DNA from: Haematobacter genomosp. 1
GTDB lineage: Bacteria; Pseudomonadota; Alphaproteobacteria; Rhodobacterales; Rhodobacteraceae
NCBI RefSeq assembly: GCF_002196855.1
Contig: NZ_NIPW01000008.1
Span: 146,007 to 210,006, forward strand
Reading direction: 5' to 3'
DNA length: 64,000 nucleotides
Notes under the pieces: model-generated
The model's database searches: none
Told to the model about the DNA's origin: nothing
Seen by the model: the letters and a program-made list of their open reading frames with translations, nothing else
Position numbers and translations under genes: made by a program
Shown here: positions 16,285 to 25,877 of the stretch, one piece after another
Numbering within the stretch: the stretch's first letter is position 1
Layout: every line of letters starts with the position of its first letter

Positions 16285-17266
16285 ATGAAGACCACACTCC
16301 TCTGCGGCATTGCGTTTGCATTCGCGGGTTCGATGGCCTCTGCCGACTCGCTTGTGATCTATTCCGGTCGTGGCGAGGCCCTGGTCGCCCCGCTCATCGC
16401 TTAGTTCGAGGCCGAAACCGGCATTGATGCCGAGGTCCGCTACGGCTCCACCTCCGAGAGGGCGACGCTGTTGATGGAGGAGGGCACGCGCACCGGCCGA
16501 CGTGTTCTGGGCGCAGGATGCCGGGGCCCTTGGCGCGCTTTCATCGCAGTTCGCCGACCTCTCCCCCGCCGTCAGTGAAACGGTGCTGGAGGTATTCCGC
16601 GATCCGTCGAACAAATAGGTAGCAACATCCGGGCGGACCCGCGTTCTGGTCTATTCTCCCGAGCGTGTGCGGGAGGCCGACCTGCCCCGCGCAATCACCG
16701 ATCTGACGGATGCGAAATACAAGGGCCGCGTTGCCTGGGCGCCGACCAACGGTTCGTTTCAGGCCTTCGTGACCGCCTTCCGCCTGACCCATGGCGATGA
16801 GGCTGCAAAGGCCTGGCTGGAGGGTATGAAGGCCAACGAAACCAAGGTCTTCAAGAACAACGGCACCCAGATCGAGGGCATCGCCAATGGCGAGGTGGAT
16901 TTCGGACTGGTGAACAACTACTACTTGGGTCGCTACACAGCGAAAGACGACACGTTCCCGGTGGACCAGACCCATTTCGGCGCGGGTGACATCGGCAATC
17001 TGGTGCTGGTCGCAGGGGCCGGTGTGACAGAGGCCTCCGACAACAAGGACGCCGCGCAGAAGTTCGTGGATTTCCTCCTGTCGCCCGCCGCGCAGCAGTT
17101 CCTCACCCTTCAGGGCAACGAATACCCGGTGCGGCAGGGCATCATCCCGCAGGCGACCCTCGAACCGCTTGCCACGGTGGAGGAAATCAGCCCCAAGGTT
17201 GACGTGAACAAGCTCGGCGATCTTGAGGGGACGCTGACGCTGCTGCGTGACGTGGGTCTGCTCTGA
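16285..17266 (+). pseudogene. Broken Fbp-type iron(III) ABC transporter substrate-binding protein
   Basis: Reading from ATG 16285 gives a signal peptide and the start of a periplasmic iron-binding protein ('ADSLVIYSGRGEALVAPLIA'). An in-frame TAG then falls at 16402-16404, where CAG is expected. A 2-base loss at about 16491-16494 shifts the frame ('EEGTRTP' to 'ADVFWAQDAG'), and a second TAG at 16616-16618 stands where TGG (Trp) is expected. The C-terminal half from ~16620 to 17266 is otherwise intact and well conserved. Three separate lesions make sequencing error unlikely. An inverted repeat GTAATCG/CGATTAC (16221-16272) lies just before the ribosome site. The permease and ATPase that follow look functional. 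Confidence 0.85.
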
Positions 17267-17280
17267 GCCTGAGTCCGACG

Positions 17281-18870
17281 GTGAGAGTGACAACGGCGGG
17301 GCAGAAGCCCCGCCCTCCGCTTGTTGTGGTGCTGCCCGTTCTGCTGGTGCTGGGGGGAACATGCCTGCCGGTGATCTATCTGCTGATGCGCGCCTTTGCC
17401 GCAGAGCCTGAACAGATCGCCCAGATCGTGCTGCGGGAGAGGAACCTGCTGCTCCTCGTGAACACGTTGAAGCTAGTGGCGCTGGTTCTGGGGCTGGGCA
17501 CGCTGATCGCTTTGCCGATGGCCTGGCTGGTGACGCGCAGCGATCTTGGCCACAGGCGGCTCGTGTCCTTTCTGATGGTGCTGCCGCTGGCGGTGCCTGG
17601 CTACGTCATGGCCTACGCGATCATCGGCCTGTCCGGGTATTACGGGTTCCTGAAGCACTGGTTCGGCCTGTCGCTGCCGCCGCTGCGGGGGCTGTGGGGC
17701 GCGGGACTGGCGCTGACGCTCTACACGTTTCCCTATATCTTCCTGAATCTGCGGGCAGCGTTTCTCGGCATGGACCCGGCGCTGGAGGAAACCGCCCGCA
17801 GCCTTGGCCGGTCGCGGATAGCCGTCTTTCGCCAGGTCGTTCTGCCCCAGCTATGGCCCGCGCTCGTTTCGGGCTGGCTGGTCGTCGGGCTTTATGTGAT
17901 CGGCGATTTCGGAGCCGTCGCTCTGATGCGGTATGAGGTTTTCAGCTACGCGATCTATACCCAGTACAGCGGCGCCTTCGACCGCACCTATGCGGCGTGG
18001 CTGGCGTTGATCCTGCTGGCGGTGACGGTGGCTGCGCTGTTCGCGCAAGGGCGGCTGACCCGCAATCGCCGTTTTGCCGCAACGGCCAGCGGGGCGCGGC
18101 GGCTTGTGCAGCCCATCGCGCTCGGGGCATGGCGCTGGCCCGCGCGTCTGTGCGTCTGCGGCGTGGCGCTGGCCGCGCTCGGCCTGCCGCTGATGGTGCT
18201 TCTGCACTGGATGCGGCTCGGCCTGCCGTCGCTGAACGCGGCTGATCTGGGGGCGGCGATGACCGCGACGGTGCTGATCGCCGGGCCCGCCGCACTGGTC
18301 GCCATGGCGCTGGCCTTACCGGTCGTCCTGCTCGACTTGCGCTGGCCCGGGCCACTCTCCCGCCTGGCGGAGCGGCTGGCGTGGTTGGGCTATGCAACGC
18401 CCGCCCTTGCACTGGCGCTCTCGCTCGCATTCCTGACGTTGCAGGTGGCCCCGGTACTCTATCAGACCCATGCGCTGCTGATCTTTGCCTATGTCATCAG
18501 CTTCATCGCACTGGCGTTTGGGCCGATCCGGCTGGCGCTGATGCAGATCGGCCCGCATCAGGAAGAGGCGGCCCGTGCGCTTGGCGCTTCTCCTCTGCGC
18601 GCGTTTGCCAGCGTGGTGATGCCCCGCCTGCGACGCCCGATGATCGCTGCAGGCATCCTTGTTTTCGTCATGGTGGTGAAAGACCTGCCCATCGCGTGGA
18701 TGCTTGCCCCCACCGGCACGCGGACCCTCGCCACCACGATCTTCGCCCGCACCGGAGAGGGGATGATGGCGGAAGCCGCGCCGTTCGCGCTGGTCCTGAT
18801 CCTCTTTTCGGCGGTATTCGTCGGGCTGATCCTGAAGTACGAGGGCGGCGGAAGGGGAGCGCGAAAGTGA
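17281..18870 (+). CDS. Fbp/AfuB-type iron ABC transporter permease
   Basis: This 529-aa membrane protein consists of two fused permease units (~12 helices), as in FbpB and AfuB. Each half has the cytoplasmic EAA loop that contacts the ATPase ('EETARSLGRSRIAVFRQVVL' and 'EEAARALGASPLRAFASVVM'). It begins with GTG 15 bp after the broken binding-protein gene and ends in a GTGA overlap with the ATPase gene. The intact frame suggests either recent loss of the binding protein or rescue by another one encoded elsewhere. Confidence 0.92.
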   Translation: MRVTTAGQKPRPPLVVVLPVLLVLGGTCLPVIYLLMRAFAAEPEQIAQIVLRERNLLLLVNTLKLVALVLGLGTLIALPMAWLVTRSDLGHRRLVSFLMVLPLAVPGYVMAYAIIGLSGYYGFLKHWFGLSLPPLRGLWGAGLALTLYTFPYIFLNLRAAFLGMDPALEETARSLGRSRIAVFRQVVLPQLWPALVSGWLVVGLYVIGDFGAVALMRYEVFSYAIYTQYSGAFDRTYAAWLALILLAVTVAALFAQGRLTRNRRFAATASGARRLVQPIALGAWRWPARLCVCGVALAALGLPLMVLLHWMRLGLPSLNAADLGAAMTATVLIAGPAALVAMALALPVVLLDLRWPGPLSRLAERLAWLGYATPALALALSLAFLTLQVAPVLYQTHALLIFAYVISFIALAFGPIRLALMQIGPHQEEAARALGASPLRAFASVVMPRLRRPMIAAGILVFVMVVKDLPIAWMLAPTGTRTLATTIFARTGEGMMAEAAPFALVLILFSAVFVGLILKYEGGGRGARK

Positions 18871-19925
18871 CGGAAGCTCTGCTGCAACTCGAAGGCATCG
18901 AAAAACGCTTTGGCGCCACCACGGCCGTGACGGACATCTCGCTCACGGTGGCTGCGGGTGAAATCCTTGCCCTGATCGGCCCTTCGGGTTGCGGCAAGAC
19001 AACGACGCTGCGAATGATCGCGGGGTTCGAGACGCCGGATGCCGGGCGTATCATGCTCTCCGGTCGCGATGTCACCACCCTGCCGCCGGAACGGCGGAAG
19101 GTCGGGATCGTGTTTCAGGATTATGCGCTCTTTCCCCACATGACCGTGGCGGAGAACATCCTTTTCGGATGCAGAGACCCCGCTGCGCTGCCCCGGCTCC
19201 TCGCCATGGTCGGGCTGAGCGGGCTGGAGCACCGGTTCCCGGACCAGCTTTCCGGCGGACAGCAGCAGCGGGTGGCGCTTGCCAGGACGCTGGCCTTTCA
19301 GCCGCGTCTGATCCTGCTCGACGAGCCGTTCTCGAACCTCGATACCGACCTGCGCACGGCTGCCAGACAGGAAATCCGCCGTCTGCTGAAGGCAAGCGGC
19401 TGCGGGATCATCATCGTTACCCACGATCAGGACGAGGCGCTCGGCTTTGCCGACCGTGTTGCCGTGCTGCGCCATGGCCGACTGCTTCAGTGCGGGCCGG
19501 TGCACGAGGTATACGAGCGTCCCGCGGATGTCTTCGTCGCGCGCGCCCTTGGCCGCACGAACCTGATCCCTGGGCTGCGCGACACCGCCGGTCATTGGGC
19601 GGAAACCGCCATCGGGCGTATTCCCGTGCCCGATGCGCGGGCGGGAGAAATCGTGTTTTCCGTGCGACCGCAGGACATTCTGCTCAGCCCCGTCAAGGGC
19701 GATCAGGCTGGCAATGGGCAGGTGGTTGCATCGGAGTATCGCGGGCGCTTCACGATCTGCACGGTGGATTGCGCAGGCCTGCTGGTGGAGGCTGAAAGCC
19801 GCACGCCTTTCCGGGATGGTGCGAATGTCCACGTCGGTTTGCGGCCCGATGTTACCCCTGCGCCGGTGAGCCCGCTCCCCGAACAGCCCGGAACGGGGCC
19901 AGCGTTTCCAGACCCTCCGCTCTGA
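18867..19925 (+). CDS. Fbp/PotA-type ABC transporter ATP-binding protein
   Basis: This 352-aa ATPase has Walker A 'GPSGCGKTTT', Q-loop 'VFQDYALFPHM', signature 'LSGGQQQRVALARTL', Walker B 'LILLDEPFSNLD' and H-loop 'IIVTHD', followed by a TOBE-type C-terminal regulatory domain. I start it at GTG 18867, overlapping the permease stop, with AAGGGGAG upstream; the frame is open further upstream but that is inside the permease gene. It energises the permease encoded just before it. Substrate probably ferric iron. Confidence 0.92.
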   Translation: MTEALLQLEGIEKRFGATTAVTDISLTVAAGEILALIGPSGCGKTTTLRMIAGFETPDAGRIMLSGRDVTTLPPERRKVGIVFQDYALFPHMTVAENILFGCRDPAALPRLLAMVGLSGLEHRFPDQLSGGQQQRVALARTLAFQPRLILLDEPFSNLDTDLRTAARQEIRRLLKASGCGIIIVTHDQDEALGFADRVAVLRHGRLLQCGPVHEVYERPADVFVARALGRTNLIPGLRDTAGHWAETAIGRIPVPDARAGEIVFSVRPQDILLSPVKGDQAGNGQVVASEYRGRFTICTVDCAGLLVEAESRTPFRDGANVHVGLRPDVTPAPVSPLPEQPGTGPAFPDPPL

Positions 19926-20102
19926 TCGGCGCGATGCAGTCCGGCGGCGGGGCGTATCGCAACCGTCACATATTCTTCGAGAGCAGCACCCATACGGCAG
20001 GACGAGGGGGCGGCTAAGAAGCGTGTCGCTGGATATGGGGTGAGCTGGCACCCACAATGGACAGCGAAAGGCGGCACACAGTGGAAGCGCGCCCGCCCGG
20101 CC

Positions 20103-21152
20103 TCACTCTGCCGGTTCGAAGCGGAAGGGTTTTGCGGGCGTGAACTTGCCGGATACCTCCCCGGACTGAAGGGCGACCATATCGACGCCCAGATCCAGCC
20201 AGCGCACCCCGCTGTTCGCGGCAAAATCAAGACGTTTCAGATCGACCCAGAAGACATTGGGCGAGATCGCGGATTCCACATAGAACAGCCGATCCTTCTG
20301 ATCCGCCACCACCCGCCACCGCGTGGTCGAGAGGTTTGGCGCTTCTGGGGTAGTGATGCCGTACGGCACAGAGGTATTGCGGATCACGCTGAAGGCCGCC
20401 GCAGCCGCCTCGCGCGGGTCGTCGGATTGTACGACCATGTCGATATAGGTTCCGGCCCGCACGAAACGGTCGGAAGCGCGGGTGGTGCCCGGCAGCATCT
20501 CCCGCGGATTGACGCCCCGCCAGTAGGCGGCCACTGCCAGCTGCTCGGGATAGGGCGGATCGTTGGTCATCACCCTGTATTCTGGGCCATGATGGATGAT
20601 CAACTCGCCATCGATCCATTCGAGGATGGCGCTGTCGCCGCTCGCATCGGACAAGGACAGATGCACCGTCGTCAGCCGCCCCGGCTGTACCGGCACATCC
20701 CGCGTCACGACATGGAAGGGCCGCGCCTTCAGGTCCGCCACGGCCTCCGCCACGGTGGCATAATTGTCCAGGAAATACTGCGCCCAAACCGACAGCGACA
20801 TCTGGGGTGTGCTGCCGTCGTCTTCGGGATAATCCGAGCTTTCCAGCCACAGCATGTTCGCGACCAGCCCGGTCTCGTTCATGCCGTCGACGGTGGCGAT
20901 GTCATAGCCCGATACGATCAGGCTGCCGTATTTCGATGTCCACTCCAGCGAGCGCGGCCCGGCCTCGCCCGTGCGGGTCATGCCGCGCGGAAAGACCCAC
21001 AGGTTGGAGAGCATCGGCAGGCTCCAGTCCATCGACCGCGCCGTCAACACCCGGCCTTCCGGCCCATGATAGACCACACGGGTGCAGGCCTCGGCGACAG
21101 GAACGGCGGTGAGCGCGGCAATGGCTCCCGTGGCGAGAAGCAGGCGCAGCAT
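20103..21152 (-). CDS. Secreted Ntn-hydrolase: choloylglycine hydrolase/penicillin V acylase family
   Basis: This 349-aa linear-amide hydrolase has a 22-residue signal peptide (hydrophobic stretch ending 'VAEA') followed by C23, which becomes the N-terminal nucleophile after cleavage. The motif 'RSMDW' and 'GMNETGLVANMLWL' match the conserved Arg/Asp and Asn region of bile salt hydrolases and penicillin V or acyl-homoserine lactone acylases. AGAGGAAAACCC precedes the ATG at 21152. It should act in the periplasm. It is a single-gene unit convergent with the iron transporter. Substrate is unknown: N-acyl amides, quorum-sensing lactones and penicillin V are all possible. Confidence 0.88.
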   Translation of the reverse strand: MLRLLLATGAIAALTAVPVAEACTRVVYHGPEGRVLTARSMDWSLPMLSNLWVFPRGMTRTGEAGPRSLEWTSKYGSLIVSGYDIATVDGMNETGLVANMLWLESSDYPEDDGSTPQMSLSVWAQYFLDNYATVAEAVADLKARPFHVVTRDVPVQPGRLTTVHLSLSDASGDSAILEWIDGELIIHHGPEYRVMTNDPPYPEQLAVAAYWRGVNPREMLPGTTRASDRFVRAGTYIDMVVQSDDPREAAAAAFSVIRNTSVPYGITTPEAPNLSTTRWRVVADQKDRLFYVESAISPNVFWVDLKRLDFAANSGVRWLDLGVDMVALQSGEVSGKFTPAKPFRFEPAE

Positions 21153-22261
21153 GGGTTTTCCTCTTTTCAGAACTGTCGGACGACGCCGCATTGTCTGGTC
21201 ACCGTAGCATCGAAATCTGCGCCGCCATCGCGATAATCCGCAGGGAGCCGCAGAGCACTTCTGAAAACCGTTGCCATCCCTGCGGCACAATGATGGGCGC
21301 GGCGCCCTCCGAAAAGAGGAATCGAACTTCCTGATCAACACGCGTGATGGAGATGGAGTGGTCGTGGCGCTCACGTGGAAACCGGCCTGACGGCAAGACA
21401 TCGGCGACCGACGCTCATTATCGGCGCCGAAACGGAGAGCGACGGTGCGACGCCCCTGGGCGGTTGGCAGAGGGGACGCGCTCGTGGTCGGCATCCGTGG
21501 AAACATGGCTGCCTGTCCAATCTCCGTGTAGACGCCCGAGGCGCTCTCGAAGGTTCGGGTGCCCCCTCACGTCATACGGTTGCAGGTGATCCCCGCGGAT
21601 CGCTTTGCTTACCTGCGGAGTAAGCGCGATGGAGATGTCGAGCGCGATCCGCAGGACCTTAGCAGGCTGCTGAAAAAGTTCTGAACTGTCATGCGTATGT
21701 ACCGGAAATCGGCCCGGAAACGCCCGGAAGATTTCCGGCTGGATTTCGTCAGATAGTGAACGATTTCCGCTCCAACACAGGCCAAAAAGCCTTTTTCAGC
21801 AGCCTGCTAGATGTGCTGGGCGCGGCCATGGTACATGATAGCTGTGCGGGTTAGCAAACCGCAGAACGTCCAGCGATCAGAATTCGCAAGCGGTTCTGGT
21901 CTGCCTCTCTCGGATCCGAGGCGGCGACCAGTATTTGCGGCGACCGGAGCTGCATCGGCTGGATATCCAGGCCGTCGCGGCCTCCGCGCGAAAAAGCAGC
22001 CGCAGTGGAGCCGACCGGGCTGCTGTTGAGGAGCTGCGTGAGGGGCGGCGGCTCCATCGGGTCCGCGTTGCCGAACGCCACGTTACTTGCGTATTTCGAC
22101 CGGTCAGCAGGAGGGTCCTGTCCCGCAAAGGGCTGATGATCGTGGACGGCGAGGATCGTGCCTGTCGCGGCTGTCCTGTGCTCGTTGTCTCGCGCGAGCG
22201 CACAGGCGAGACGGCATACGGTTCCACGGAGCATGGGCAGGAGAAGAGGATGCCGGCCCGT
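21153..22261. other. 1.1-kb non-coding stretch containing a MITE-like element
   Basis: Apart from the MITE-like element at 21660-21809, I see no supportable gene. Open frames between 21840 and 22260 exist on both strands but have no ribosome site, recognisable motif or consistent codon bias. The region could be decayed DNA around the insertion. Confidence 0.5.
21660..21809. mobile_element. MITE-like element, copy A (~150 bp)
   Basis: 19-bp perfect terminal inverted repeats (TAGCAGGCTGCTGAAAAAG at 21660-21678 and its complement at 21791-21809) bound 150 bp with no coding capacity. Inside lies a second dyad, CCGGAAATC / GATTTCCGG. A related copy, in the opposite orientation, is at 36258-36413. 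Internal regions such as 'TTGGAGCGGAAATCG' are shared, so this is a dispersed element rather than a simple hairpin. Probably a non-autonomous derivative of an IS. Confidence 0.7.
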
Positions 22262-22933
22262 TCAGGACCAGCGTCCTTGCGCGTCCTTTTTCAGCAGCGG
22301 CGTGGTGAAGCAGCCGCGTACGCGGGCGTTCCACCCCTCCGCCCCGGCCGGATCGCGCCAGCGGTCTGACTGAAGCATCGCAGCGCCGATCACGACCGGT
22401 CGAACGCCGAGCGTCTCCAGCAGCGACAGCCCGGCGCGGATGGACCGGCCGCTCGATATCACGTCGTCAATCAGCGCCACGCGGCGGTTCACCAGCAGTG
22501 GCAGCATGCGCGGGTCCATGTAGAGCCGCTTCACCTGATCGGGCGTCGTCACGGAGGAAAGCGGCACGGACATCGTCTCCTCATACCAGAACTTGCGCGA
22601 GGTGCCGAGCGGCACGTAGCGGCTGTGGCCCAGCTTCCGCGCCACCTCCGCGGCGAGTGTCAGCCCCAGCGTAGGCAAGCCGATCACCACATCCGGCTCG
22701 AATTCCGCCACGCGCGCGGCCAGATCGGTGGCGAGCGCGTCCAGCACGGCGAAGCTTGCCTGATTGACGATCAGCGAGGCCAGCCCGTGCCGCCCGTTGG
22801 GCAGCGGCCTTATCGGCAGGCGCAGGCGCCGTCCGTCCGCCAGCGTAGCGGTGTAGAACCCATCGTGGTGCAGGGGCGCGGCGGGCCCGGGCGGCAGTAT
22901 CTCCTGCCAGAAGTCATGAGGTTCCATCGTCAT
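22262..22933 (-). CDS. Purine phosphoribosyltransferase-like protein
   Basis: This 223-aa type I phosphoribosyltransferase carries the PRPP-binding signature 'VALIDDVISSGRSIRAGL' and the upstream 'EPDVVIGLPTLGLTLAAEVA' strand-helix. It would join a free nucleobase to PRPP. It is the last gene of the LacI-led operon and overlaps the M20 amidohydrolase by 4 bp. With nucleoside hydrolase and adenine deaminase upstream, it fits as the salvage step that returns the base to the nucleotide pool. Base specificity (hypoxanthine, xanthine or adenine) is not visible. Confidence 0.85.
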   Translation of the reverse strand: MTMEPHDFWQEILPPGPAAPLHHDGFYTATLADGRRLRLPIRPLPNGRHGLASLIVNQASFAVLDALATDLAARVAEFEPDVVIGLPTLGLTLAAEVARKLGHSRYVPLGTSRKFWYEETMSVPLSSVTTPDQVKRLYMDPRMLPLLVNRRVALIDDVISSGRSIRAGLSLLETLGVRPVVIGAAMLQSDRWRDPAGAEGWNARVRGCFTTPLLKKDAQGRWS

Positions 22934-24099
22934 TCCGCCGCAAGCTCGCGTTCCACCAGCCGCGTCCAGAACCGCACGCCGGGACCGATTGCCGCATCAT
23001 TGAAGTCATAGCCGCCGTTGTGATGGATGGCTCCCTCCACGGCCGGGCCGTTGCCCAGCCAGACGTAGCAACCGGGTCTGCCTTGCGCGAGCGCGGCGAA
23101 ATCGTCCCCGGCGGTGGAGGGCGGAAACGCGGTACGGACCTTCCCGAAGACATCCCGCGCCGCGCCGAGAGCGCGGGATGTCGCGTCGGGGTGGTTCACC
23201 ACGGGCGGGATGCGTCGGATGTAGCGGTAGTCGGCGGTGAGGCTGAACGTCATGGCCGTGCCTTCCGCCAGCCGCCCAATTTCCGCTTCCAGTTGATCGC
23301 GCACCTCGGCGGAATAAGCCCGCGCCGTGCCGCCGATCTCCACCGTTTCGGGGATCACGTTCAGCACGTCCGCCTGCCCCGCCTGCACCGAGCAGGCGCT
23401 GACCACCGCCGGTTGCAGCGGATCGACCACCCGTCCCACGATGGTCTGCAAGGCGGTGAGGAAGCTGCCCGTCGCCGTCACGGGGTCGCGGCCCAGATGC
23501 GGCTTCGCCCCGTGAGTGCCGATCCCGCGGAAGGTCACGCGCCAGCTGTCGGAGGAGGCGAGCTGCGGCCCCTCCACCACCGCGATCTCATCGGGGTCGA
23601 GACCAGGCATGTTGTGAAGCCCGTAAACCGCGTCGCAGGGGAAGATGTCGAAAAGCCCGTCCGACACCATGCGATCCGCACCCCCGCGACCCTCCTCCGC
23701 AGGCTGGAAAATGAAATGCACGGTCCCGGAGAAATCCCTCCGCCGCGCCAGCTCCCGCGCCGCGCCGATCAGCAGCGTGGTATGCCCGTCATGGCCGCAG
23801 GCATGCATCTTGCCGGGCGCGGTGGATTTGTGGGGCCGATCCACCAGCTCCGGCATGGCCAGCGCATCCATATCCGCCCGCAGCCCTATACGGCGTGTCC
23901 CGTTGCCGATCTGGAGCGTGCCGACGACCCCGGTGCCGCCAAGGCCGCGATGCACGGCGATCCCCGCCTCCTCCAGAAGCGTTGCGACGATATCTGAGGT
24001 GCGGTGCTCTTCGAAACCCAGTTCCGGGTGGGCGTGCAGATCGCGGCGGAGAGCCGTCAGAAAGGGGAGGTCGGCGTCTATCGTGTCGCTCATGGTCAT
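22930..24099 (-). CDS. M20-family metal amidohydrolase (hippurate hydrolase-like)
   Basis: This 389-aa enzyme has the M20D pattern: 'CGHDGHTTLLIGAA' and 'FQPAEEGRGGADRM' supply metal ligands and the general base, and 'YGLHNMPG' another ligand. Family members hydrolyse N-acyl amino acids or similar amides in the cytoplasm. It overlaps both the adenine deaminase and the phosphoribosyltransferase by 4 bp, so it belongs to the nucleoside operon. What amide it would cut there is unclear; it may process an N6-acyl or carbamoyl purine, or a ring-opened product (inference). Confidence 0.88.
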   Translation of the reverse strand: MTMSDTIDADLPFLTALRRDLHAHPELGFEEHRTSDIVATLLEEAGIAVHRGLGGTGVVGTLQIGNGTRRIGLRADMDALAMPELVDRPHKSTAPGKMHACGHDGHTTLLIGAARELARRRDFSGTVHFIFQPAEEGRGGADRMVSDGLFDIFPCDAVYGLHNMPGLDPDEIAVVEGPQLASSDSWRVTFRGIGTHGAKPHLGRDPVTATGSFLTALQTIVGRVVDPLQPAVVSACSVQAGQADVLNVIPETVEIGGTARAYSAEVRDQLEAEIGRLAEGTAMTFSLTADYRYIRRIPPVVNHPDATSRALGAARDVFGKVRTAFPPSTAGDDFAALAQGRPGCYVWLGNGPAVEGAIHHNGGYDFNDAAIGPGVRFWTRLVERELAAE

Positions 24100-25877
24100 G
24101 TCCCGGAAAGGATGTCGAGGATGGGCGACGACAGAACGCCCCCGCGCGAGATGTCGGCAATGCCGAGATCGGTCTGATGCGGGCCGAGGTTGCAGGCAAG
24201 CGTCGCGCCGAAGCAGGCCTTGAAGATCAGGTAGGGGGGCTGCCAGTCCACAAAGCGATCCATCGCCTCGCGAAGCGCCGCGAAATCGGCCGCGACCTCT
24301 GCCAGGCCCGAGGGCGATACCAGACCCGAGACCGGGAGGGGCAGAAGCGCCAGGACCTCTCCTCCCGCCGCCGCCGCCATCCCCCCTCCCGCCGCGATGA
24401 CGGCATTCGCCGCGACAGCCATATCCTCCGGGTTGCCGCCGAAAACTGTGAGGTTGTGGCTGTCATGGGAGACGGTGGTGGCGAAGGCTCCCCTCCACGC
24501 GCCCCATTCCCGCAGGAAGCCGACCCGCGGCCTGGGGTCGGCAAGGCCGTGACGATGCGCAACGGCGATGAGCGTCGCTCCCTCCGGCGGCACGACGACA
24601 CCCTCCGCCACGGCAGTTTCCGCCTCTCCCCAACGGGTGAAGCGCGGTCTGTCGATGGTGGCGACGCGGACACGGTCGCCGGCGGCGCGGATGCGGAAAT
24701 CATCAGCCCTCAGCGGGGAAAGCCGGATGGAATGCAGAAAATTCCCCGCTTCGGCCTCGACCGAAGGGCGCAGGACTGCGCCCTCACGCGCCACGATCCT
24801 GCCATTCGCCACGATGTGGCGCGCAACGAATGCCTTCAGATCGTCGAAGATGACGATGTCGGCCCGGCGACCGGCTGCAATCACTCCCAGATCGTCCCGC
24901 CCGATCTTCCGCGCGCCATTCAGCGTTGCCGCCTGCAGCGCCCATTCCGGCGGCAGGCCATAGCCGACAAGCCGGCGCACTACATCCGTCAGCCCGCCGC
25001 CGTGCAGGAGATCATCGGGAAAGACATCATCGGTGCAGAGCGACAGGGTCTGGGGCAGATGTCCAAGCCGGTTCAATTCCGCCACGAATTCGGGCAGCAG
25101 ATGATCATGCGAGCCGCGGAGTTCGATGAACAACCCGGCCCGCAGCTTCTCCATCAGGTCGGAGCCGGAGGTCAGCTCATGGTCCGAGCCGACGCCTGCC
25201 GCCATGAACGCCTGCAACGCCGCCCCGGTCAGCCCGCGGGCGTGACCGCAGACCGGCTTTCCGGCAGCGAGCCCGGCCTGCACGATGCCGCTCATCCGCG
25301 GCTCACCGGCGATGACGTCGCGCATGTTCATCACTTCGGCCACGCCGCCGATTTCCGGGCGGGCGAGCAGCCGGGAGACCGTTGCCGCATCGAAATCGGC
25401 GCCAGCGCGCTCCTGCCCCGGCGCGGAGGGCACGCAGGAGGGCGCAAGCACCACGAATCGCAGCGGCAGATCCTCCGTCGCCCGGATCGCGTAATCGACC
25501 CCCGGGATGCCGTGCACATTGGCGAATTCATGCGGGTCCCAGACAACGGTCGTCACACCGTGGGCAAGTACCGCATCGCAATAGGTTGCAGGCGTCACCA
25601 TCGAGCTTTCGACATGCATATGCGTGTCGATGAGGCCGGGAGAAAGGAAAGCTCCCGCCACATCCAGAACCTCTCGCCCGTCGCTGCGGGTGCCCGGCGC
25701 ATGGACGGAAGCGATCAACGGGCCGACGATGCCGATATCCGCGGGCCGGTGCTCCCCGGTCACCATGTCGATGAGGGTGCCGCCCCGGATCAGCAGGTCG
25801 AAGGGTTGATCACCCCGCGCCGCGGCGGTGGCACGAAGGCGGAGGCGTCCCTCGGCAAGGTCCAGTGGCTGTCTCAT
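24096..25877 (-). CDS. ade: Adenine deaminase
   Basis: This 593-aa amidohydrolase converts adenine to hypoxanthine and ammonia. It has the metal motif 'GLIDTHMHVESSM', the 'WDPHEFANVHG' loop, 'CGHARGL' and 'CTDDVFPDDL', followed by the C-terminal adenine deaminase domain. Start chosen at ATG 25877, which overlaps the nucleoside hydrolase stop as ATGA; a frame 5 codons longer is possible but lacks this coupling. It acts on adenine released by the nucleoside hydrolase encoded just upstream. Confidence 0.92.
   Translation of the reverse strand: MRQPLDLAEGRLRLRATAAARGDQPFDLLIRGGTLIDMVTGEHRPADIGIVGPLIASVHAPGTRSDGREVLDVAGAFLSPGLIDTHMHVESSMVTPATYCDAVLAHGVTTVVWDPHEFANVHGIPGVDYAIRATEDLPLRFVVLAPSCVPSAPGQERAGADFDAATVSRLLARPEIGGVAEVMNMRDVIAGEPRMSGIVQAGLAAGKPVCGHARGLTGAALQAFMAAGVGSDHELTSGSDLMEKLRAGLFIELRGSHDHLLPEFVAELNRLGHLPQTLSLCTDDVFPDDLLHGGGLTDVVRRLVGYGLPPEWALQAATLNGARKIGRDDLGVIAAGRRADIVIFDDLKAFVARHIVANGRIVAREGAVLRPSVEAEAGNFLHSIRLSPLRADDFRIRAAGDRVRVATIDRPRFTRWGEAETAVAEGVVVPPEGATLIAVAHRHGLADPRPRVGFLREWGAWRGAFATTVSHDSHNLTVFGGNPEDMAVAANAVIAAGGGMAAAAGGEVLALLPLPVSGLVSPSGLAEVAADFAALREAMDRFVDWQPPYLIFKACFGATLACNLGPHQTDLGIADISRGGVLSSPILDILSGT

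Noticed and set aside
21840..22261. Short frames on both strands after MITE copy A
   Set aside because: No ribosome sites, motifs or consistent coding signal; possible decayed DNA only.
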